From Uliginosibacterium gangwonense (GTDB taxonomy: Bacteria; Pseudomonadota; Gammaproteobacteria; Burkholderiales; Rhodocyclaceae): a stretch of 64,000 nucleotides of DNA. Positions within the stretch are counted from its first letter, which is position 1. Each line of letters starts with the position of its first letter. The translations under genes and the position numbers were made by a program. The notes under the pieces are model-generated. The model ran no database searches. It was not told the origin of the DNA and was given only the letters and a program-made list of their open reading frames with translations. Shown here piece after piece: positions 28,259 to 36,188 of this stretch. The DNA lies in contig SBBQ01000071.1 of NCBI GenBank assembly GCA_005239635.1, forward strand, positions 1 through 64,000. The letters run 5' to 3'.

Positions 28259-30745
28259 ATGGCCTGGATGCTCTTGCTGCTCATTCCGCTCGTGATCGTG
28301 CTGGGTTATTTGCACGTGTCGGGCTGGGTTTGGCTTGCCGGTTTGTCGGTGTGGTTGGTATTAGGCGCTGGAACCGGCGCTTGGCCTGCGAGCATGTTGT
28401 ATTGCGGCTTGGCAATCTTGGCGCTGGTGGCGCTAACTTTGGTGTGGCGTCCGCTGCGCCGTCATTTAATATCTGCGCCCTTATTGCGGTTGTACCGCAG
28501 TATTTTGCCGCCGATGTCAGACACCGAGCGCATTGCGCTAGAGGCGGGTACGGTGTGGTGGGAGGGTGAGCTGTTTCGGGGCCAGCCTAACTGGCACGAA
28601 TTGTTGGCGATTCCCAAGCCTGCGTTGAGCGAAGAAGAGCAGCGCTTTCTAGATATTGAAACGGAAGAGCTGTGTCGCCTATCAGACGATTGGCAAAGCA
28701 CGCAGCAACACGATCTATCCCCCGAGGTGTGGACCTACATTAAGCAACAAGGCTTTTTAGGCATGATCATTCCGCGCGAATTTGGCGGAAAGGGATTCTC
28801 GGCACAGGCGCACTCAGCTGTGGTGATGAAGTTGTCCACGCGATGCTCCGCTACTGCCGTGAGCGTGATGGTGCCGAATTCACTCGGCCCGGCAGAACTG
28901 CTGTTGCATTACGGCACCGACGCACAGAAGCAACATTATTTGCCGCGCCTAGCGCGTGGTGAAGAGATTCCCGCTTTTGCGCTCACCAGCCCGCAAGCTG
29001 GTTCAGATGCAGCTGCGATTCCCGATTACGGCGTGGTGTGTAAAGGTGAATGGCAAGGCCGTGAAGTGCTCGGCATGCGTGTGACCTGGGACAAGCGCTA
29101 CATCACGTTAGGCCCAATCTGCACCGTATTGGGGTTAGCCTTCCGCCTGTATGACCCAGAACACTTGCTCGGTGAAACAGAAGATCTCGGCATCACCTGC
29201 GCGTTGGTACCGACCGATCATCCAGGTGTAAATATTGGCCGCAGACATTTTCCGCTCAACGCTGTTTTTCAAAATGGGCCAAACTGGGGCAAAGATGTAT
29301 TCATGCCGCTAGAGTGGATTATTGGCGGCCCCAGCATGGCCGGCCAAGGTTGGCGCATGTTGATGGAGTGTTTGGCCGCAGGTCGTTCCATTTCCTTGCC
29401 AGCTTCAAACACCGGCATGGCGAAACTGGCGGTGCGCAGTGTAGGCGGCTATGCCCGCGTGCGTAGCCAATTTAAAACGGCGATTGGCAAATTCGAGGGT
29501 ATTCAAGAAGCGCTCACGCGTATGGGCGGCAATCTCTACATGATGGATGCCGCACGCAGCCTCACCACACGCGCGATTGATCTGGGCGAAAAGCCCTCCG
29601 TCGTTTCAGCCATCGTGAAATACCACATCACCGAGCGTGCTCGCCAAGTCGTCAACGACGGCATGGACGTGTTGGGCGGTAAAGGCATTTGCTTAGGCCC
29701 ATCAAATTTTTTGGGGCGTGCGTATCAGCAAATTCCAATTGGCATTACGGTGGAAGGCGCAAATATTCTCACCCGCAGCCTCATTATTTTTGGCCAAGGG
29801 GCCATCCGCTGTCACCCCTATGTGCTGGACGAAATGCAAGCTGCGTTGAGCGGTGCACCTGACGCGCTCAAGAAGTTTGATGCGGCGCTATTCGGGCATG
29901 TGGGCTACGCCGTGCGCAATGCCTGCCGCGCCTTGGTGATGGGGCTGACCGGCTCGCACTTTGTGTCGGTGCCGGAAGTGTCGCCGGATACGCAACGTTA
30001 TTACCAACAGCTCACACGTTTTTCGGCTGCCTTTGCGTTTGTGGCCGATATGGCCATGGGCACCATGGGCGGTGACCTCAAGCGTAAAGAAAAATTATCT
30101 GCACGCTTAGGCGATGTGCTGAGTTTGATGTATCTCGCCTCGGCCACACTCAAGCGCTACGAAGAAGAAGGACGTCGCACCACCGATGCGCCGCTCATGC
30201 ACTGGGCCATTTGGGATGCCATGTTCAAAGCGCAAAACGCATTTGAGGGTGTGATCTCAAATTTCCCCAATCGTCTTGTAGCTCGCCTGTTGAAGTGGAT
30301 TGTGTTCCCCTTGGGCCGTCCGTATGTGGTGCCGTCAGACCGCTTAGGTACGGACGTTGCCAATATATTGCTAGAGCCTTCTGCTGCGCGTGATCGGCTC
30401 ACCGCAGGTGGTTATGCGCCGCGTGACGAGAATGATGCGGTCGGTGTGATTGAGCTCGCGCTCGAAGCCGCAGTCGAAGCCGAAGGTTTTGAAACTCGTT
30501 TGCGCCACGCCATTAAAGAAGGTCGCTTGCAGGCGCAAGGCCGCTATGTTGCTACGGTACAAGCCGCAGTGGCGGCAGGCATTATTAGCGCGCCTGAAGC
30601 GCAGGTCATGCAGCGTCGTGACGAACTGCGTCAAAAAGTCATTCGAGTGGATGACTTCCCGCAAGATTTTGGACGCGACGAGCAGGCCGCGCAATCTGCT
30701 GCTTCGCATCGTGAAGCAATGGCAGGCGTGTTGCAACGGAGTTGA
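28259..30745 (+). CDS. fadE: Acyl-CoA dehydrogenase, FadE type
   Basis: The first oxidation step of beta-oxidation, acyl-CoA to trans-2-enoyl-CoA with FAD. The product is 828 residues, close to E. coli FadE (814). I choose ATG 28259, six nt after AGGAG, over ATG 28244. Two hydrophobic segments at the N terminus (residues 1-65) suggest membrane attachment, followed by the dehydrogenase core with EFGGKGFSAQAHSAVVMKL and ITVEGANILTRSLIIFGQGA. The long C-terminal extension is typical of FadE. The next gene starts one base after the stop. Confidence 0.93.
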   Translation: MAWMLLLLIPLVIVLGYLHVSGWVWLAGLSVWLVLGAGTGAWPASMLYCGLAILALVALTLVWRPLRRHLISAPLLRLYRSILPPMSDTERIALEAGTVWWEGELFRGQPNWHELLAIPKPALSEEEQRFLDIETEELCRLSDDWQSTQQHDLSPEVWTYIKQQGFLGMIIPREFGGKGFSAQAHSAVVMKLSTRCSATAVSVMVPNSLGPAELLLHYGTDAQKQHYLPRLARGEEIPAFALTSPQAGSDAAAIPDYGVVCKGEWQGREVLGMRVTWDKRYITLGPICTVLGLAFRLYDPEHLLGETEDLGITCALVPTDHPGVNIGRRHFPLNAVFQNGPNWGKDVFMPLEWIIGGPSMAGQGWRMLMECLAAGRSISLPASNTGMAKLAVRSVGGYARVRSQFKTAIGKFEGIQEALTRMGGNLYMMDAARSLTTRAIDLGEKPSVVSAIVKYHITERARQVVNDGMDVLGGKGICLGPSNFLGRAYQQIPIGITVEGANILTRSLIIFGQGAIRCHPYVLDEMQAALSGAPDALKKFDAALFGHVGYAVRNACRALVMGLTGSHFVSVPEVSPDTQRYYQQLTRFSAAFAFVADMAMGTMGGDLKRKEKLSARLGDVLSLMYLASATLKRYEEEGRRTTDAPLMHWAIWDAMFKAQNAFEGVISNFPNRLVARLLKWIVFPLGRPYVVPSDRLGTDVANILLEPSAARDRLTAGGYAPRDENDAVGVIELALEAAVEAEGFETRLRHAIKEGRLQAQGRYVATVQAAVAAGIISAPEAQVMQRRDELRQKVIRVDDFPQDFGRDEQAAQSAASHREAMAGVLQRS

Positions 30746-30746
30746 G

Positions 30747-32069
30747 ATGAGTGCATCCAAAGCAACATCAATCAACCCGACGCCGATTTACATCGTCGAT
30801 GGCGCGCGTACGCCTTTTCTTAAAGCGCGTAACACGCCGGGGCCCTTTGCTGCCAGTGATCTGGCGGTGGCCGCAGGCCGTGCCTTGCTCTCGCGCCAAC
30901 GGTTTGGTGCAGAGGCCTTAGACGAAGTGATTTTGGGTTGTGCCGCACCCGCGCCGGATGAAGTAAATATCGGACGTCTGGTGGCGTTACGCATGGGGTG
31001 TCCGCAGTCGGTGCCCGGGTGGACGGTCATGCGCAATTGTGCCTCGGGCATGCAGGCCATCGACTCTGCCATGGCGAATATTCAAGCAGGGCGTTCCCAC
31101 CTCGTGCTGGCGGGCGGTGTCGATGCTTTGTCGCGCGCGCCGCTGCTGTGGCCCGATGCTGCGGTGAAGTGGTTTGCGGCTTTAAATAGCGCACGCAGCA
31201 TGGGACAAAAACTCGGCGTGTTGACGCAATTTAAGTTGGCGTATTTGTCCCCGGTGATTGGCTTGCTCAAAGGCCTAACCGACCCCGTAGTGGGTTTGAC
31301 CATGGGGCAAACCGCCGAAAATTTGGCTTGGCGTTTTGGCATTGATCGCACGCAGATGGATGCGTTTGCAGTGCGATCACATCAACGCACGGCTGCGGCG
31401 TATGACGCGGGCCATTTTGCCAATGAGCTGGTGCCCTTGGTTGAGCGCAATGGCAATGCGCATGAGCAAGACGATGGCCTGCGTCGCGACTCATCGCTCG
31501 CCGGATTGGCAAAACTCAAACCCGTATTTGATAAACCCTTGGGCAACATCACCGCGGGCAATAGTTCGCAAGTAACAGATGGTGCAAGTTGGTTGCTGTT
31601 GGCGAGCGAAGCCGCAGTCAAGCAATACGATTTGCAACCCTTGGGCCGCATTGTCGACAGCCAATGGGCGGGGCTGGATCCAGCACAAATGGGCTTGGGG
31701 CCGGTGCATGCGGCAACGCCTATTCTGCAACGTCATGGCTTGTGTTTGAACGACCTTGATGCATGGGAAATTAACGAAGCCTTCGCCGCGCAAGTGCTCG
31801 GCTGCCTCGCGGCGTGGAAGTCCGACGAATATTGCCGAACTGAATTAGGTCTGTCCGGCGCCTTGGGCGAGTTGGATGAGCACAAACTCAATATAGATGG
31901 TGGCGCCATTGCAGTGGGCCACCCCGTGGGCGCAAGTGGTGCGCGCATTGTGCTGCATGTGTTGCAAACATTGCGTCGCATGCCGGGCACGCACGTGAAG
32001 CGTGGCATGGCGGCCATTTGCATTGGCGGCGGCCAAGGCGGTGCGATGTTAGTGGAGACGCTGCCATGA
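30747..32069 (+). CDS. fadI: Acetyl-CoA C-acyltransferase (thiolase), FadI-like
   Basis: Cleaves 3-ketoacyl-CoA at the end of each beta-oxidation round. 440 residues from ATG 30747; a far-upstream start inside fadE is rejected. The nucleophile is Cys98 in RNCASGMQAID. The other active-site motifs are EINEAFAAQ, the histidine of GHPVGASG, and the second cysteine of CIGGGQG. Its stop overlaps the start of the next gene (ATGA), which encodes the partner hydratase/dehydrogenase, so they probably form a trifunctional complex. Confidence 0.9.
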   Translation: MSASKATSINPTPIYIVDGARTPFLKARNTPGPFAASDLAVAAGRALLSRQRFGAEALDEVILGCAAPAPDEVNIGRLVALRMGCPQSVPGWTVMRNCASGMQAIDSAMANIQAGRSHLVLAGGVDALSRAPLLWPDAAVKWFAALNSARSMGQKLGVLTQFKLAYLSPVIGLLKGLTDPVVGLTMGQTAENLAWRFGIDRTQMDAFAVRSHQRTAAAYDAGHFANELVPLVERNGNAHEQDDGLRRDSSLAGLAKLKPVFDKPLGNITAGNSSQVTDGASWLLLASEAAVKQYDLQPLGRIVDSQWAGLDPAQMGLGPVHAATPILQRHGLCLNDLDAWEINEAFAAQVLGCLAAWKSDEYCRTELGLSGALGELDEHKLNIDGGAIAVGHPVGASGARIVLHVLQTLRRMPGTHVKRGMAAICIGGGQGGAMLVETLP

Positions 32070-34114
32070 ACGCGCAACCCAACAACTTGCGTCATTGGCG
32101 GCTTGAAGTGCGCGACAACGGCGTGGTGTGGGCATGGCTGGACCGCGTCAATGTGCAGGGCGCAGAGAATACGCCTGAAAACCACACGCCTGAACACACC
32201 AATGTCCTGACACGCGAGGTGATGGCAGAGTTGGCGCAATGTGTGTCGCATTGGCAAAAGCAATGTGAGCATACACCCAACGTACTGCGCGGCATTGTGT
32301 TTGCATCGGCCAAAGACAGCGGCTTTATCGCAGGTGCAGACATTGAAGAGTTCACGCAAATCCGTGATGCCTCAACCGCTGTGCAAGTGGCAACCCAATT
32401 AGTGGAGCGCGGCTGGAACCTCTACAACCAGCTCGCTGCTTTGCCGGTGCCCACCTTAGCGTTGATTCGTGGTTTTTGCATGGGCGGTGGGTTAGAGCTG
32501 GCCTTGGCCTGCAAATACCGCATCGTGGTCGACGAGCCCTCAACGCGGCTTGCGCTACCCGAAGTGATGTTGGGCATTGTGCCTGGCTGGGGTGGCATGC
32601 TGCGTTTGCCGCAATTGGTAGGCGCACCCGCCGCATTAGACATGATGCTGACCGGCCGCGCGGTGGATGCGCGCAAAGCAAAGCGCATGGGCTTGGCCGA
32701 TGTATGCGTGCCGCCGCGCTTGATGCAGCGCACTGCTGATGAATGGATTGTGTCTGGCAAACGCCCGCGCTCAGCGGCTGATTTACCCTGGATGCAGCGG
32801 CTCATGCTGGGTCCGCTGAAAAGTATGGTGGTGCGCAAGGCGCGTGCACAAGTGATGCAGCGTGCGCGACCCGAGCATTACCCTGCGCCCTATGCCATTT
32901 TGGACATGTGGGCGAATTACGGCGGTAATGCGTTGGCTGTACCGTCTTCACAGCCAACTTCTATGGCGGCATTGGCAACGTCGCCCACCACGCCCAATTT
33001 ATTGCGCGTGTATCAACTGCAAGAGCGACTCAAGCGCTTCGGGCGCGAGAGCGATTTCAAAGTTAAACATGTGCACGTCATCGGTGCGGGCACCATGGGC
33101 GGTGATATTGCTGCCTGGTGCGCAGGACGCGGCATGACGGTCACGCTGCAAGACCAAAGCGTGGCGCGTATCGCCCCAGCCATTGCACGCGCAGCCAAAG
33201 CCTACGAACGCAAACATAAAGGCGATCGCCGCCGCGTAACGCAAACGTTAGATCGCATCGTGCCCGATGTAAGTGGGCGTGGCGTTTGCCAAGCAGACGT
33301 GGTGATCGAGGCGATTTTCGAAAACATTGATGCAAAGCACGCACTGTTTAAATCGATTGAGCCGATGCTCAAACCTGGTGCCATCTTGGCCAGCAACACA
33401 TCGTCGCTAAAGCTCGAAAGCATTGGCAGCGCTTTGCGAAATCCCTCGCGCTTGGTGGGCATTCATTTTTTCAATCCGGTCGCGCGCATGCCACTGGTTG
33501 AAGTAGTGCGCGGCGAGAACAGCAGCGAGGCTGAAGTGCAAAAGGCCTTGGCCTTTGTGCGGCAACTCGACAAGCTGCCGCTGCCGGTTAAGAGCGCGCC
33601 CGGTTTCTTAGTCAATGCCGTGCTAGGCCCATACATGCTGGAGGCCATGCGTTGTGTGGATGCGGGCCTGCGCGCTGAAACAGTGGACGAAGCCGCATTA
33701 GCGTTTGGCATGCCAATGGGCCCGTTAGAGTTGGCTGATGTAGTGGGGCTGGATGTGGCGCTCGCCGTAGGTAAAAGTTTATCGGCTAGTGCTGGGTCTG
33801 CTGAAACATCCGTGGTGCCGACGTGTTTGCAACAGCGTGCAGATGCCGGCGAGCTCGGCAAAAAAACGGGCCGAGGCTTTTTTGATTGGCAAAACGATAA
33901 GGCCGTAAAACGAGCACCCGCTGCGATGAGTGAAGCGGAAAAATCTGCCTTGTCAGAAAGACTAATTCGGCCCATCGTGCTCACCACGCGACGCTTGGTT
34001 GCAGAGGGTGTAGTTGCCGATGCAGACTTGGCAGATGCCGGCATGATCTTTGGAACAGGCTTCGCCCCATTTAGGGGTGGCCCTTTGCATGATGCCGATT
34101 CAAGGTCTGTATAA
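32066..34114 (+). CDS. fadJ: Enoyl-CoA hydratase/3-hydroxyacyl-CoA dehydrogenase, FadJ-like
   Basis: A 682-residue multifunctional enzyme in the classical FadB/FadJ order. The N-terminal hydratase has GFIAGADIEEF and the oxyanion-hole motif IRGFCMGGGLELALACKYRI. From about residue 335 the NAD domain starts (HVIGAGTMGGDIAAWCAGRG), then GIHFFNPVARMPLVEVVRG and the C-terminal dehydrogenase domains. It is slightly shorter than E. coli FadJ (714). Coupled to the FadI-like thiolase. Contains two repeated 9-mers. Confidence 0.9.
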   Translation: MNAQPNNLRHWRLEVRDNGVVWAWLDRVNVQGAENTPENHTPEHTNVLTREVMAELAQCVSHWQKQCEHTPNVLRGIVFASAKDSGFIAGADIEEFTQIRDASTAVQVATQLVERGWNLYNQLAALPVPTLALIRGFCMGGGLELALACKYRIVVDEPSTRLALPEVMLGIVPGWGGMLRLPQLVGAPAALDMMLTGRAVDARKAKRMGLADVCVPPRLMQRTADEWIVSGKRPRSAADLPWMQRLMLGPLKSMVVRKARAQVMQRARPEHYPAPYAILDMWANYGGNALAVPSSQPTSMAALATSPTTPNLLRVYQLQERLKRFGRESDFKVKHVHVIGAGTMGGDIAAWCAGRGMTVTLQDQSVARIAPAIARAAKAYERKHKGDRRRVTQTLDRIVPDVSGRGVCQADVVIEAIFENIDAKHALFKSIEPMLKPGAILASNTSSLKLESIGSALRNPSRLVGIHFFNPVARMPLVEVVRGENSSEAEVQKALAFVRQLDKLPLPVKSAPGFLVNAVLGPYMLEAMRCVDAGLRAETVDEAALAFGMPMGPLELADVVGLDVALAVGKSLSASAGSAETSVVPTCLQQRADAGELGKKTGRGFFDWQNDKAVKRAPAAMSEAEKSALSERLIRPIVLTTRRLVAEGVVADADLADAGMIFGTGFAPFRGGPLHDADSRSV

Positions 34115-34210
34115 GAATGCGCTGTCCGAGTGAAGGAGCGGCGAGACGAAATTAGAAGTGATTGCTGTGAGTGCTTTTGAGGCGCAGCAAGCTAGCGCAA
34201 CAGCTGTCGT

Positions 34211-34262
34211 GAAGAGTTGCGGTGAAGAGTTGCAGTGAAGAGTTGCAGTGAAGGGTTGGAGT
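34211..34262 (+). repeat. Four 13-nt tandem repeats before the thioesterase gene
   Basis: Four units beginning GAAGAGTTGC(A/G)GT run head to tail (34211, 34224, 34237, 34250). The last is diverged (GAAGGGTTGGAGT) and supplies the GGAG ribosome binding site of the next gene, 7 nt before its ATG. Unit length is not a multiple of three, and in-frame stops show that the array is not coding. Confidence 0.8.
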
Positions 34263-34268
34263 GAAATC

Positions 34269-34661
34269 ATGGAGCATTTGGCAGAGTTGCCAGAAAAACA
34301 ACCGGCATTACGTGTGATGGCGTTTCCTAAAGACGCCAACCCAGCCGGTGATGTATTTGGCGGCTGGATCATGTCCTATATTGATGTGGCGGGTTCGATT
34401 CCTGCGGTGCGCACTGCGCGTGGGCGTGTGGTGACCGTGGCCGTCAACTCGGTACAGCTACATCAAGCGGTGTCAGTGGGTGATCTGCTCAGTTTTTATG
34501 CTGAAGTGTCGCGCGTTGGCCGTACTTCAATGACAGTCGACGTTGAGGTGTACGCCGAACGTAATCCCTTTAATCCGATCGTCGTAAAGGTGACCGAGGC
34601 TCAGCTGACCTATGTTGCGCTCGACGAACATGGCAACAAGCGAGAGGTGCCGCGTGATTGA
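34269..34661 (+). CDS. Acyl-CoA thioesterase, YciA-like hotdog fold
   Basis: A 130-residue hotdog protein that hydrolyses acyl-CoA esters. Start ATG 34269 is chosen because GGAG (34258-34261) is well placed; the in-frame GTG at 34248 lies in the tandem repeat. The motif DANPAGDVFGGWIMSYIDVA holds the usual catalytic aspartate region, and VVTVAVNSVQLHQAVSVGDL and FYAEVSRVGRTSMTVDVEV follow. It lies in the beta-oxidation cluster, where it could release CoA when acyl-CoA accumulates. Confidence 0.88.
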   Translation: MEHLAELPEKQPALRVMAFPKDANPAGDVFGGWIMSYIDVAGSIPAVRTARGRVVTVAVNSVQLHQAVSVGDLLSFYAEVSRVGRTSMTVDVEVYAERNPFNPIVVKVTEAQLTYVALDEHGNKREVPRD

Positions 34662-34743
34662 AAAAAATCAGACACTTTCAGTATGCCAATACGATTTTTG
34701 TTGCCACATTTGGCGTGGCGGCGGGTAGAATTTTGGAGCACGG

Positions 34744-34785
34744 TTTTTGAAAGACGGGTTCAAAAAACAGGCTTGTCAAACAAGC
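34744..34785. promoter_or_regulatory. Two adjacent perfect dyads upstream of the FadL-type porin
   Basis: TTTTTGAA (34744-34751), 7-nt spacer, TTCAAAAA (34759-34766). Then GCTTGT (34771-34776), CAA, ACAAGC (34780-34785). They end 46 nt before the fadL start, a good place for an operator. A fatty-acid regulator such as the TetR protein at 27329 is a candidate, but neither dyad matches the PsrA pattern exactly. Confidence 0.4.
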
Positions 34786-34831
34786 ATAAAGACACAATCG
34801 AGGCACAAACAGGAACACTAAGGAGGAGACT

Positions 34832-36070
34832 ATGAATAAGCAAAACAATCACATCAAATTGCTGGTCGTGTTGGTCAGCATGGCATGCTCGGGCGCAGCA
34901 AGTGCATCAGGCTTTCAACTACTCGAACAAAACGCCAGCGGTTTAGGTAACGCCTACGCAGGTTCAGCGGCCATTGCAGATAACGCCAGCACGATTTTCT
35001 ACAACCCAGCCGGTATGACGCAGCTGAAAGAGCGCGAATTTTCAGCAGGTGCGGTGCTGGTCGATATTCACGCAAAGTTTAATAACAATGGTTCATCGTC
35101 GTTGGGTGTTCTGCCTAATACTGGAAACGGCGGAAACCCCGGCGGGTTTGCTGCCATTCCCAATGGCTATCTATCCTTCGCGCTGAATAAAGATGTTTAT
35201 GTCGGGGTAGGCGTGGGCGCACCATTTGGTTTGACGACCGAATATAGCAATCCTTGGGTCGGTGCTGCGCAAGCTATTAAATTTGACGTTAAAACTTACA
35301 ACATCAACCCCAGTGTTGCATGGCGTGTAAATGACAAGGTTTCGTTGGGCTTTGGTTTGAATTGGCAGAAGCTTGAGGCCGACTATTTCCGACTCGCCAG
35401 CGTGGCGTCGACAGCAGCAACGATTCATTTGGTTGCTGATGACACCTCGTGGGGTTGGAACGCGGGCGCATTAATTGATGTCTCCCCTACGACACGTGTT
35501 GGTGTGTCGTATCGGTCGTCGATTAAATACACCATTGAAGGCAGTATCTCAGGGGCGCTAAACACTCCAGCAAAAGCTAACATCAAACTTCCAGACACCT
35601 TGATTCTTAGCGCCACTCAGAAGCTTGATGATCGTTGGACGATGCTTGGCGACTTGTCTTGGACCGGCTGGGCGAAGATCCCGAAAGTTGATATTACAAA
35701 CACATCAGGCACTGTTTTACAGACGTTAGATACTAATTTCCGTAATTCATGGCGTGTTGCTCTGGGTGGTAACTATAAATACGATGGCAACACCACGTTG
35801 AAGTTTGGCGTGGCCTACGACCAAACGCCGGTTAAGGGTGAAAGCACTCGCCTTGTTTCGCTGCCTGACAATGATCGTATTTGGTTGTCGACCGGCGCGC
35901 AGTGGCAGTTGAGCCCATCGTCCAAGATTGATGCCAGTATCGCTTTTGTACATGTTCGCGATTCCAAGATCGATAACGATCAAACCGCTGGTGGTCGCGG
36001 CCGCGTAACAGGTGAATTTACGGGTGTAAATTTCTGGCTGTTGGGCGCACAGTACTCCAGCAGCTTCTAA
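34832..36070 (+). CDS. fadL: Outer-membrane long-chain fatty acid porin, FadL/OmpP1 family
   Basis: A beta-barrel that imports long-chain fatty acids or other hydrophobic compounds. 412 residues with a signal peptide ending near ASA (about residues 1-26), then the family hallmark SGFQLLEQNASGLGNAYAGS and DNASTIFYNPAGMTQL, corresponding to the N-terminal hatch. It ends in the outer-membrane signal YSSSF. AAGGAGGAG precedes the ATG. It is followed by a strong terminator, so it is probably a single transcription unit. Confidence 0.92.
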   Translation: MNKQNNHIKLLVVLVSMACSGAASASGFQLLEQNASGLGNAYAGSAAIADNASTIFYNPAGMTQLKEREFSAGAVLVDIHAKFNNNGSSSLGVLPNTGNGGNPGGFAAIPNGYLSFALNKDVYVGVGVGAPFGLTTEYSNPWVGAAQAIKFDVKTYNINPSVAWRVNDKVSLGFGLNWQKLEADYFRLASVASTAATIHLVADDTSWGWNAGALIDVSPTTRVGVSYRSSIKYTIEGSISGALNTPAKANIKLPDTLILSATQKLDDRWTMLGDLSWTGWAKIPKVDITNTSGTVLQTLDTNFRNSWRVALGGNYKYDGNTTLKFGVAYDQTPVKGESTRLVSLPDNDRIWLSTGAQWQLSPSSKIDASIAFVHVRDSKIDNDQTAGGRGRVTGEFTGVNFWLLGAQYSSSF

Positions 36071-36100
36071 TTGCTTGGTGTAACGAACAACAACAAACAG

Positions 36101-36134
36101 CGCCCACAGCTAACCCTGTGGGCGTTTTTGTTTT
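36101..36134 (+). terminator. Intrinsic terminator after fadL
   Basis: CGCCCACAG (36101-36109), loop CTAACC, CTGTGGGCG (36116-36124), then TTTTTGTTTT. A perfect 9-bp stem and strong U tract, 30 nt after the stop codon. Confidence 0.9.
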
Positions 36135-36188
36135 GGGTGTAGAGAAAATCAAAAATAGAAATCTGATGAGCGTGAGACGGGAGTAAAC

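Noticed and set aside
31416-31513. Inverted pair of 9-mers in the FadI-like gene as a terminator
   Set aside because: The copies are about 80 nt apart inside a coding region, too far for a terminator stem.
34211-34262. Possible CRISPR array
   Set aside because: Units are contiguous 13-nt tandem repeats without spacers, and no cas genes are nearby.
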